Below, piece after piece: positions 57,041 through 64,000 of a stretch of 64,000 nucleotides of DNA (its first letter is position 1; each line of letters starts with the position of its first letter). Under the pieces are notes generated by a model. That model was not told the DNA's origin. It searched no databases and saw nothing but the letters and a program-made list of their open reading frames with translations. The DNA is taken from positions 20,347 through 84,346 of the forward strand of contig JACKHP010000017.1 in NCBI GenBank assembly GCA_020638905.1, given 5' to 3'. Source of the DNA: Planctomycetota bacterium. Lineage in GTDB: Bacteria; Planctomycetota; B15-G4. Made by a program: the position numbers and the translations under genes.

Positions 57041-58722
57041 GAGGCGTCCCCCGCGGGCATCACGGCGGCCGAGACCGCCGACGCCGTGGCCTCGTCGGCG
57101 GGACGGGACAGGTCGACGTGCGCGGCCTCGACGCCGGCCTCGCGCAGCACGCGGTCCCACGCGCGGCGGCGTTCGGCGAGCCGCGGCGAGTCGTCGCCCA
57201 GGCGCTTGCGGTAGCTGCCGCCGTCGACGAGCACGAGCATCGCCGCCCGTCCGGCGCGCACGCGGCGCGCCTCGCGCAGGAACGCGCCGTGCACCTCGCT
57301 CTCGGGCGACTGCGCGAGCGCGAACACGAACACGTCGCACGCGGGCGCGTCGTCGCGCGACGCGTCGTCGCCGGCGGATGCGGCACCGCGCACGGGCGGC
57401 GGGTCGTCGCCGTACTCGAGCGACGACGCCATGCTCAGCGCGGCGCGCGTCCCGAAGACGTCGTGCAGGAGCGCCGAGAGCTCGTCGCCGGCACGCGGCG
57501 GCAGGTGCCAGCCGTAGCCGTGGACGACGACGGCGTGCGCGCCGCGCCGGGCCGGCGACACGAGCCGGCGCAGCACGCCCGCGTCGACGGCGATGGGCAC
57601 GCGCAGGGCGAGCTTGCGCGTGAGCGCGGTGTCGATCGCCGCGAGCAGCGTGCGCGGCGCGAGCACGAAGAGCACCCCCGTGAGCGCGTAGAGGTGGATG
57701 AAGCGCGCGGCCTGCTCGGCGGCGGGCGCCGCGGCGGCGTCGAAGCGCAGCGCCGCGAGCTGGCCGGCGTCGGGCAGCGTCCAGCCGAGCAGCGCGGCGG
57801 CCGGGCCGAGGAACGCGCGCAGCACCGCCGCCACCGACTCGGGGCCCAGGAAGGTCGACTCCCAGCCGACGCGGTACTGCAGGCCGAGGCCGCGCACGTA
57901 CATGCCCAGCACCGCGCCCACCACGAGCGCCGCCGCGCCCAGGTGCAGCAGGCGCCGCAGACGTCCGGCCAGCAGCGCGCCGCCCGCCACGCGCCAGGAC
58001 GCCATGTAGCGCGTGAGCGCCGCGCCGAGCAGCGCCTGGTCGTCGACCGAGCGCGCGCGGGCGCGTCCCAGCGAACGCTCGAGCAGCCACTCGGCGGCGC
58101 GCCGCAGCAGGCTGCCTCCGCGCGCGAGCAGCGAGAGCACGTCGGAGAGCAGCGAGTCGCCGTCGCCCGTCGCGGACGTGGCGCGCCGCGTGCGCGCGTC
58201 GCGGTCCGTGGCGCGCTCGGAGGCCTGCGCGCGCTCGGAGCCGTGCGCGTGCGCGCCCGCGTCCGACGCGCGCACGTCGTCGTCGCCGCGCAGGCGCGCG
58301 AGCGCGGCGCGCCCGATCCACAGCACGAGCGCGAGGTAGACGCACAGGTTCCAGAGCACGAGCCCGAGCATCGGCGCGAAGAGGATGTTCACCCGTCCGT
58401 CGGGGCCGAGGGCGTTGCCGAGCACGCCCACCACGAGCGCGCCCAGCACGCACAGCGGCAGGAAGCCGCTGCGCAGGCGTCCGGCGCGCAGCAGCCGCTG
58501 CAACTGCGGGACGCGCGCCTCGAGCACGGGCAGCAGCAGCTCGGCGCGGCGCGCCAGCAGGCGCGCGGCGTCGTCGCCCGCCTCGGCGCGCGCCTGCTCG
58601 CCGGCGCGCTCGCGCTCGTCGTGCGTGAGCCAGCGTCCCGACTCGTCGGCCTGCTCGAACGCGAGCACGAGCAGCACGTGCTGGGCGTCGGTCTCGGCGA
58701 GTTCGACCGCCCGGGACGTCAC
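57037..58722 (-). CDS. DUF2868-type membrane protein
   Basis: 561 residues. N-terminal cytoplasmic part (TDAQHVLLVLAFEQADE, LTHDERERAGEQAR), then membrane segments (LPLCVLGALVVGVLGNALG, VLWNLCVYLALVLWIG, LHLGAAALVVGAVLGMYVRG, LIHLYALTGVLFVLAP) and a large soluble C-terminal region (VVHGYGWHLPPRAGDELS, ACDVFVFALAQSPESEVHG). The RVGWESTFLGPESV segment after the third helix is typical of the family. Works presumably with the DUF3482 GTPase, whose start overlaps its stop; start itself overlaps the hemG stop (GTGA). Function unknown. The GTG start at 58722 has GGGAC upstream. Confidence 0.85.
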   Translation of the reverse strand: MTSRAVELAETDAQHVLLVLAFEQADESGRWLTHDERERAGEQARAEAGDDAARLLARRAELLLPVLEARVPQLQRLLRAGRLRSGFLPLCVLGALVVGVLGNALGPDGRVNILFAPMLGLVLWNLCVYLALVLWIGRAALARLRGDDDVRASDAGAHAHGSERAQASERATDRDARTRRATSATGDGDSLLSDVLSLLARGGSLLRRAAEWLLERSLGRARARSVDDQALLGAALTRYMASWRVAGGALLAGRLRRLLHLGAAALVVGAVLGMYVRGLGLQYRVGWESTFLGPESVAAVLRAFLGPAAALLGWTLPDAGQLAALRFDAAAAPAAEQAARFIHLYALTGVLFVLAPRTLLAAIDTALTRKLALRVPIAVDAGVLRRLVSPARRGAHAVVVHGYGWHLPPRAGDELSALLHDVFGTRAALSMASSLEYGDDPPPVRGAASAGDDASRDDAPACDVFVFALAQSPESEVHGAFLREARRVRAGRAAMLVLVDGGSYRKRLGDDSPRLAERRRAWDRVLREAGVEAAHVDLSRPADEATASAVSAAVMPAGDAS

Positions 58723-60083
58723 GCGGCGCCGTCCTCCGCGAGGTGGAGCTCGGCCAGGCGCGTGCCGTTCTCGACGAGCGCGTTGACCGAGATGCCGCGC
58801 CGGTGGTTGCCGAGCACCGACAGCCCCGCGTGCCGCGCGAGCAGCGCCTCGAGCGCGTCCTGGCGCGCGGGCTGGGCGAGGTCGTAGCGCGGGAGCGAGG
58901 CCTTCCAGCGCGTCACGTGCAGCAGGCGCGGCGGCCCGTCGGGCAGGCCCAGCAGCGGCGCGACCTCGGCGCGCAGCAGCGCGAGCAGCGCGTCGTCGGA
59001 CATCCCGATCGCCGCGGGATCGCGCGCGCCGCCGCACAGCGTGCGCAGCACGACCACGTCGGACGGGCAGCGCGAGGGCGTGATCGACGAGCTGAAGAGC
59101 GTGCCGAGGTGCTTCAGCCCGCGCGCGGTGGGCACGAGGTAGCCGAAGCCGTCGAGCGGATGACGCACCTGCGCGCGCGGCCAGACGTGCGCCACCGAGA
59201 CCACGATCTCGGTCACGATCTCGCCCAGCAGCGCGGACAGCTCGGGCGCCGCGTCGGCCAGCAGCCCGGACGCCGCGCGTGCCGGCGTGGCCAGCACGAG
59301 CCGCCGCGCGCGCAGCACGCCATCGTCGGTGGCCACCTCCCAGCCGTCGGACGCGCGCGTGACGCCGCGCGCCGCGCAGTCCAGCCGCAGCCGTGCGCCG
59401 AGCCACGCGCCGATCGCGTCGGGCAGGCGCTGGAGTCCGCCCTCGACCGAGAGCAGCGACGGCGGCGGCGGACGGCTCTCGCCCTTCGCCTTGCGCGCCT
59501 TCGCCTTGGCCTTCAGTCCGCCCATGATGCTGCCGTGCTCGGCGGCCATGTCGTACAGCTTGGGGAAGGCCGCGCGCAGCGAGGTCGTCTCGGCCGAGCC
59601 GGCGTAGATGCCGGCCAGCGCCGGGTCGACGAGCTCGCGCAGGATCTCTCCGCCCAGGCGGTGGCGCACGAAGTCGGCCACCGAGCCGTCGAGCGCGACA
59701 CCCTTCTTGCGCAGCGGCTCGGTGAACGCGCGCAGCTTGCCGGGCAGGCTCACGAGCGGACTCTTCAGGAACGCGCCCGGGTTCGTCGGCACGGGCACGA
59801 GTCCCCCGGCACCGAGCACCCAGCGGTTCTTCGCGCTCGGGTCGGCGGGCAGCACGCGCAGACTCATGTCCTCGATCAGCCGCACGGTGAGCGGCGCGTC
59901 GTCCTGCAGCGCCTCGGGACCGCACTCGAAGTGCAGCCCGGGCTCGCGCTGCGTGGTCACGAGCCCGCCGGCGCGGGGGGCGGCCTCGAGCACGACGACG
60001 TCGGCGTCGGCTCCGCGGGCGTGGGCGTAGCTCAGGCCGGACATCCCGGCCCCGAGGACGATCGTGTCGTGGAGGGAAGGCAT
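58719..60083 (-). CDS. hemG: protoporphyrinogen oxidase (HemG/HemY type)
   Basis: 454 residues, FAD enzyme that oxidises protoporphyrinogen or coproporphyrinogen during haem synthesis. The dinucleotide fold is TIVLGAGMSGLSYAHARG, followed by VVVLEAAPRAGGLVTTQ. Other landmarks are ECGPEALQD, GEILRELVDPALAGIYAG, LLSVEGGLQRLPDAIGAWLG (substrate region), LVLATPARAASGLL and, at the end, LSVLGNHRRGISVNALVENG (FAD-binding C-motif). ATG at 60081-60083 is preferred; another Met lies four codons upstream (60093-60095). It is first in an operon with DUF2868 and DUF3482 genes, linked by a GTGA overlap. The neighbours are not known haem genes, so the coupling is odd. Confidence 0.92.
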   Translation of the reverse strand: MPSLHDTIVLGAGMSGLSYAHARGADADVVVLEAAPRAGGLVTTQREPGLHFECGPEALQDDAPLTVRLIEDMSLRVLPADPSAKNRWVLGAGGLVPVPTNPGAFLKSPLVSLPGKLRAFTEPLRKKGVALDGSVADFVRHRLGGEILRELVDPALAGIYAGSAETTSLRAAFPKLYDMAAEHGSIMGGLKAKAKARKAKGESRPPPPSLLSVEGGLQRLPDAIGAWLGARLRLDCAARGVTRASDGWEVATDDGVLRARRLVLATPARAASGLLADAAPELSALLGEIVTEIVVSVAHVWPRAQVRHPLDGFGYLVPTARGLKHLGTLFSSSITPSRCPSDVVVLRTLCGGARDPAAIGMSDDALLALLRAEVAPLLGLPDGPPRLLHVTRWKASLPRYDLAQPARQDALEALLARHAGLSVLGNHRRGISVNALVENGTRLAELHLAEDGAA

Positions 60084-60135
60084 GGCGCCGTCCATGCTCC
60101 GCGCCGGGGGTGCGCGGCGCAACCGGGCGCGCCGG

Positions 60136-61914
60136 CTAGAGCTGGCGCGCCGCCTGCTCCTGCTCGACCTCGCGCCGGACGAGCTCGCGCTTGTAGCGCG
60201 CCAGGACGTCCTCGATGCGCACGATGCCGACGAGGCGCTCGCCGTCCATCACCGGGAGCTCGTCGCGGTAGCCCACGTCGAGGGTCTCGAGCACGTGGTC
60301 GAGGGTGTCGTCGACGCCCACGCGCGGTCCGTGCGTCGCGGCGATGTCGCCGGCCACCACGATGTCGCGCAGGACGTCGAGGTCGGGCAGCAGCGACTGG
60401 AGCTCGTTGAGTCCCACGACGCCGATCAGGTGCCGTTCGTCGTCGACCACGTACAGGCTCGCGTCGGAGCCCGCGGACAGGCGCAGCGCGAGGGCGCCGA
60501 GGCGCACCGCGGGCGCGATCGTCGGGACCTCGTCGCGCAGCACGTCGCGCACCGAGACGCTCTTGAGCAGGTTGACGTCCTGTCCGGAGGCGATGTCGAT
60601 GCCGCGCCGGATGAGCTTCAGCGTGTAGATCGATCCGCGCATGAGCTTCGTGGCCAGCAGCGTGGCCAGGATGCACGAGATCATGAGCGGCAGGATGATG
60701 CGGTAGTCGTTCGTGAGCTCGAACAGGATCAGGATGGCCGAGATCGGCGCGTGCGTCACGGCGCCCAGCACCGCGCCCATTCCCACCAGCGCGTAGGCGC
60801 CCGGCGCGCCCACCACGCCCGCGCCGAAGATCGCGTTCGCGATCGCCCCCACGAGCGCCCCGAGCGTCGCGCCCAGGAACAGCGACGGCATGAGGATGCC
60901 GCCCGAGCCGCCGGACGCGATCGTGATGCAGACCGCCACGAGCTTGGCCGTCAGCAGCAGCGCCAGGAACGTGACCGTGGGCGTGCCGGTCAGCGCGAGG
61001 TTCATCGACTCGTAGCCCATGCCCAGCACGCCGGGGATGGCCAGCGCCAGCGCGCCCACGAGCGCGCCGCCCACGGCGGCCTTGAGCGCCAGCGGCAGCT
61101 TGACCTCGTCGGCGCGGTCCTCGGAGAAGTAGAGCACCTTCACGAACGCGATCGCGAGCAGCCCGGCGAGCACGCCCAGCACGCCGTACAGGAACAGCTC
61201 GGTCGGATGCACGAGCGAGTACGGCGGGATCTCGAACGCGGGCAGGTCGCCGAGGTAGTGGCGGCTGACCACGGTCGCCATCACCGACGAGATCACGATC
61301 GGCGAGAACTGCGGCACGCCGAAGTCGCCCAGCACGACCTCGACCGCGAAGAGCGCCCCGGCCACCGGCGCGTTGAACGTGGCCGCGATGCCGGCCGCCG
61401 CGCCGCAGCCCACGAGCGTGCGCATGCGCCGCGCCGACATGCCCAGCGCCTGGGCCGTGGCCGAGCCGATCGCGGCGCCGATCTGCACGATCGGACCTTC
61501 GCGCCCCACCGAGCCGCCCGAGCCGATGCTGAGGCCCGACGCCACGGCCTTGGCGACCACGACCCGCGGACGGATGCGCCCGCCGCGCACGGCCACGGCC
61601 TCCATGACCTCGGGCACGCCGTGGCCCTTCGCCTCGGGCGCGAAGCGCGCGATGATCCAGCCGCAGAGCAGGCCGCCCACGGCGGGGATGACGACCACCG
61701 CGTACCAAGGCAGCCCGCGCACGTAGTCGAGGCTGAACTCGGTGGTCTCCCAGAAGCCGTCCTGCATCCACAGGATGATGTGCTTGAAGCCCACCGCGCC
61801 GTAGCCGCCCAGGACGCCCACGACGAGCGCCACGACGACCATGTAGACGTGCGTCGTGCGCTTGAGCGAGTCGTTGAGCCGGCGCAGCGGCGCGAGGAGT
61901 CCGTCGATCGTCAC
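60136..61914 (-). CDS. ClC-family chloride channel/transporter with CBS domains
   Basis: 592 residues. The membrane part (about 1-430) has ClC signatures: GSGGSVGREGPIVQIGAAIG (the GxxxP-like site and gating Glu in GREGP), GCGAAAGIAATFNAPVAGALFAVE, ASGGSGGILMPSLFLG and the TM-rich VTHAPISAILILFELTND. Two CBS domains follow (about 460-590: VRDVLRDEVPTIAPAVRLGA, VVDDERHLIGVVGLNELQ, GVDDTLDHVLETLDV, VMDGERLVGIVRIEDVL). The first filter part is GSGGS rather than GSGIP, so anion choice may differ. GTG at 61914 is chosen for proximity to conserved sequence; a GTG/ATG farther upstream would only add basic sequence. Closest neighbour is hemG, same strand, 52 bp away. Confidence 0.92.
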   Translation of the reverse strand: MTIDGLLAPLRRLNDSLKRTTHVYMVVVALVVGVLGGYGAVGFKHIILWMQDGFWETTEFSLDYVRGLPWYAVVVIPAVGGLLCGWIIARFAPEAKGHGVPEVMEAVAVRGGRIRPRVVVAKAVASGLSIGSGGSVGREGPIVQIGAAIGSATAQALGMSARRMRTLVGCGAAAGIAATFNAPVAGALFAVEVVLGDFGVPQFSPIVISSVMATVVSRHYLGDLPAFEIPPYSLVHPTELFLYGVLGVLAGLLAIAFVKVLYFSEDRADEVKLPLALKAAVGGALVGALALAIPGVLGMGYESMNLALTGTPTVTFLALLLTAKLVAVCITIASGGSGGILMPSLFLGATLGALVGAIANAIFGAGVVGAPGAYALVGMGAVLGAVTHAPISAILILFELTNDYRIILPLMISCILATLLATKLMRGSIYTLKLIRRGIDIASGQDVNLLKSVSVRDVLRDEVPTIAPAVRLGALALRLSAGSDASLYVVDDERHLIGVVGLNELQSLLPDLDVLRDIVVAGDIAATHGPRVGVDDTLDHVLETLDVGYRDELPVMDGERLVGIVRIEDVLARYKRELVRREVEQEQAARQL

Positions 61915-62066
61915 GCGGGAGAGCGTAGGACAGACGGCGGGACGTGTCACGCGTGGTACTCTCGCGCCCATCGCCGTGGGGACCGACGCGGCGGGAAACC
62001 GGCGCGTCCCGTCGTGCGACCCGCGTGCGCGGGAGCGGGAGGGCGCGCCGCCTCGCGAGGGCCGCC

Positions 62067-62813
62067 GTGTCTGCGTCCGTGTCCGTGGGTCGTTCGTCGT
62101 GGGTCGTTCTGGGACTGCTGCTGGGCGCGCTCGGCGCGTGTCGCGGTCCCGAGGTGCGCGCCGAGGTGATCGAGGTCGCGTGCGAACCTCCCCGGCCGCT
62201 CGTGGCCGGGACGCACGTGCGGCTGACCGCGACGCTGCGCTACGACGTGCCCACGTCGCGCGCGCTGGGCGTCCAGTTGTTCGGCGTCGACGTCTCGAGC
62301 GCGGCCACCGTCCCCGAGGGCGCCGGCGAGGTGCGGCGCTGGGTCGAGTTCGACGTGCCCGACGTCGACGAGCTGCTCCTCGCGGCGCTCGTGCCGGTCG
62401 AGGACGACGAGGTGCGCGTCGTGCTGCCGGGCGACTCGGTCCACCTGCCGGTGGTGCACTCGACGCTCACGCTGCTCGAGGCGCGCACCGAACCCGAGAC
62501 CCTCGTCGCGGGACGTCCGGCGCGCGTCGTCGTGCGCGCCGACTGCCGCGCGGTCACGCCGCGCACGCTGCTCGTGCTCGTCGACACCGAGCTCCCCGAC
62601 GCCGAGGGGCACGGGCAGGTCTCGGTGCTGGCGCGCGAGCTGCGCACGCTCGACCCGGGCGAGGGCACGCTGGCCTTCGACGTCCCGTGCGAGGTGCCGG
62701 CGGGCGCCCGGGTCGTCGACCTGACGCTGATCTGGGACACGTCCGAGCGCGTCGAGCAGGGCTACGGAACCGTGGCGGGCAGCGCCGAGTTCGAGGTGTC
62801 CGCGGCACCCTGA
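62067..62813 (+). CDS. lipoprotein of unknown function, beta-rich
   Basis: 248 residues. GTG at 62067 gives a signal with lipobox (VVLGLLLGALGAC). The mature protein is beta-rich with paired elements: HVRLTATLRYDVPTSR, LEARTEPETLVAGRPARVVV and LRTLDPGEGTLAFDVPCEVP, each resembling one Ig-like sandwich. High Val/Arg/Glu content. No enzyme motif. An ATG farther upstream (61944) would put 40 Arg-rich residues before the signal and is rejected. It is divergent from the ClC gene. Confidence 0.75.
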   Translation: MSASVSVGRSSWVVLGLLLGALGACRGPEVRAEVIEVACEPPRPLVAGTHVRLTATLRYDVPTSRALGVQLFGVDVSSAATVPEGAGEVRRWVEFDVPDVDELLLAALVPVEDDEVRVVLPGDSVHLPVVHSTLTLLEARTEPETLVAGRPARVVVRADCRAVTPRTLLVLVDTELPDAEGHGQVSVLARELRTLDPGEGTLAFDVPCEVPAGARVVDLTLIWDTSERVEQGYGTVAGSAEFEVSAAP

Positions 62814-62836
62814 CGGGCGCGGCGACCTCGTCGACG

Positions 62837-63508
62837 TCAGACGCGCGGCTCGCCCGGTGACGGCGTCGCCGACGGCACCTCGGGGCGGAAGCGCCAGGCG
62901 CCCAGCGCGACGAGCGCGATGCCGCCCAGCTCGAGCACCCAGTTCATGCGCACGTGCAGGAACTCCCACTGGAGCAGCACGTCCATGTGGTGGAAGGACG
63001 CGGCACGCACGACGATGAACGTGCACAGGAAGACCGTGCCCGCGAACGCCAGCCGCACGCGCGCGAGGGCGCGACGCAGGAACCAGAGCGTGCCGAGCAG
63101 CGCGAGGCCGACGACCGCGACCAGCCCCAGGATGAAGTCGACCTGCACGGTCCCGCGCTCGTCGTACCAGCCCTGGGCCTTGGCCAGGTCGCGGCCGACC
63201 TGCGTGAAGAGCGACTGCAGGTCGAGCTGCTTGTTCACGCCGAGCGCGAAGAGCAGCGCCGTGAGGACGGTCCAGAAGCGCAGCAGGCGCGCCAGCCCCG
63301 CGTCGCGCGCGCGCGTGCGGGCGCCGAGCGCGAGCACCCCGGCGACCAGGTAGGCCACCACCGTCACCCAGCCGATCACCGTCGGGTCGCCGATGCCGGG
63401 CGTCCAGCGGCCGTCGCTGCCCGCGTCGAACGCGACCAGCAGCGCGACGGGCGCGACGACGCTGCGTGCGACGGACGAGGACGGGCGGGTCAGGGCGGCG
63501 ATCGACAT
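62837..63508 (-). CDS. membrane protein of unknown function (five to six helices)
   Basis: 223 residues, with hydrophobic segments VARSVVAPVALLVAF, PTVIGWVTVVAYLVAGVLAL, LLRFWTVLTALLFALGV, FILGLVAVVGLALLGTLWFL, RLAFAGTVFLCTFIVVRAA and WVLELGGIALVALGAW. A loop between the third and fourth helices reads NKQLDLQSLFTQVGRDLAKA then QGWYDERGTVQ, a pattern I recall from short, uncharacterised bacterial membrane proteins. A HHMD motif lies before the last helix. ATG at 63506-63508. It is convergent with the lipoprotein gene (23 bp apart). Confidence 0.78.
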   Translation of the reverse strand: MSIAALTRPSSSVARSVVAPVALLVAFDAGSDGRWTPGIGDPTVIGWVTVVAYLVAGVLALGARTRARDAGLARLLRFWTVLTALLFALGVNKQLDLQSLFTQVGRDLAKAQGWYDERGTVQVDFILGLVAVVGLALLGTLWFLRRALARVRLAFAGTVFLCTFIVVRAASFHHMDVLLQWEFLHVRMNWVLELGGIALVALGAWRFRPEVPSATPSPGEPRV

Positions 63509-63606
63509 GCGGGAAGCGTAGGCCAGGCGCCCTTGCGAGTCACGCGCGGTCACCGCGGCGCGACGCCGTCCCTTGCGCGCGGCGAGAGGCCCGACGGGGC
63601 GTCGGC

Positions 63607-64000
63607 TCATTCGCCGAGCGGCAGTCCCGAGGGGCCGTGCAGCAGCCACATCAGCGCGAGCAGCACGCCCAGCATCACGATCCAGGTCGTGACGGCGATG
63701 CGGGTGGCCTTCTTCGCGCGCTCGCCCTCCCACCACGTGCGCGGCCTCACCTTGCGCAGGATGAAGGTCGCCACCGCCGCGAGGTTGACGCAGGTCACGT
63801 TCGTGAGCAGCAACACGAGCGCGCGCGCGGCGAGCGTCCAGTGGCCCGAACCGGCCAGCAGTCCGGCGACGACGAGCGGCGGCAGGAGCGCCACGGCGAC
63901 CATCACGCCCACGACCACGCCGGAGACGCCGCTCGTGAACGCGAGCGATCCGGCGGCCCCCGCGGCCAGCGCCAGGGCGATGTCGCTCAGGTCGCCGCGC
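63607..64000 (-). CDS. DUF389 membrane protein, cut by the window end
   Basis: Only the C-terminal 130 or so residues are in the window; the frame is open to 64000. They contain the DUF389 hallmark VVVGVMVAVALLPPLVVAGLL, LLLTNVTCVNLAAVATFILRKVRPRTWWE and a last helix TTWIVMLGVLLALMWLL. Upstream sequence in frame (SDIALALAAGAAGSLAFTSG) belongs to the preceding helix of the same domain. DUF389 proteins are uncharacterised inner-membrane proteins. The stop lies 98 bp upstream of the 63508 start on the same strand, so both may be in one transcription unit. Confidence 0.9.
   Translation of the reverse strand, partial: RGDLSDIALALAAGAAGSLAFTSGVSGVVVGVMVAVALLPPLVVAGLLAGSGHWTLAARALVLLLTNVTCVNLAAVATFILRKVRPRTWWEGERAKKATRIAVTTWIVMLGVLLALMWLLHGPSGLPLGE

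Overview
The window is very GC-rich, with strong GAG/GCC/CGC codon bias and many GTG starts. It looks like a chromosomal segment of a Planctomycetota bacterium, possibly from the marine Saltatorellus/Poly30-like lineages. That placement is an inference. It rests on an ECF sigma factor divergent from a TPR-fused Ser/Thr kinase, FG-GAP and CRTAC1/UnbV secreted proteins, and a recurring C-terminal module with a PFKGG(V/S)(L/M)VP core on several exported proteins. No tRNA, rRNA, CRISPR array, insertion sequence or replication origin was seen.

Layout. 1-9.7 kb holds housekeeping and single-gene units: an MddA-like methanethiol methyltransferase (cut by the window start), two SRPBCC proteins, RsgA, a DMT exporter with an APH-fold kinase, an exported thiol peroxidase fused to a YCF48/BNR propeller, and an RlmI-like methyltransferase. 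9.7-15.9 kb is a leftward tripartite efflux operon (outer-membrane factor, adaptor, RND pump) with 4-bp start/stop overlaps. 16-24 kb has a kinase gene relic, an exported protein of unknown function, an APC permease, a two-gene DUF2075/Schlafen-like helicase plus MazG-like pyrophosphohydrolase module that resembles a defence unit, and a secreted M14 carboxypeptidase. 24-33.6 kb has PPK2, two paralogous FG-GAP proteins, the kinase/ECF pair and an ankyrin protein.

33.6-48.8 kb includes a B12-binding radical SAM enzyme, a hybrid histidine kinase and all three steps of phosphorylated serine biosynthesis as separate units (SerA, a SerB-like HAD phosphatase and a SerC-type aminotransferase). It also holds a CRTAC1 lipoprotein and a di-haem cytochrome/propeller protein. 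48.8-49.5 kb holds the most striking item: a lipoprotein gene with an in-frame TGA inside a Cys-TGA-x-x-Cys motif. The TGA is followed 12 nt later by a perfect 8-bp stem-loop that fits the bacterial SECIS rules, so this is a candidate new selenoprotein. 50.3-51.2 kb is an 850-bp gene-free stretch with structured repeats. 51.2-64 kb holds phosphoglucomutase, a small M14 lipoprotein, a SET-domain protein, an exported protein, a hemG-DUF2868-DUF3482 operon with GTGA overlaps, a ClC channel, a lipoprotein, a membrane protein and a DUF389 protein cut by the window end.

Two themes cross the window. The same GAAGCC hexanucleotide expansion, always read as Glu-Ala, sits inside three unrelated genes. 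The PFKGG C-terminal module is attached to at least four secreted proteins of different catalytic or repeat class.
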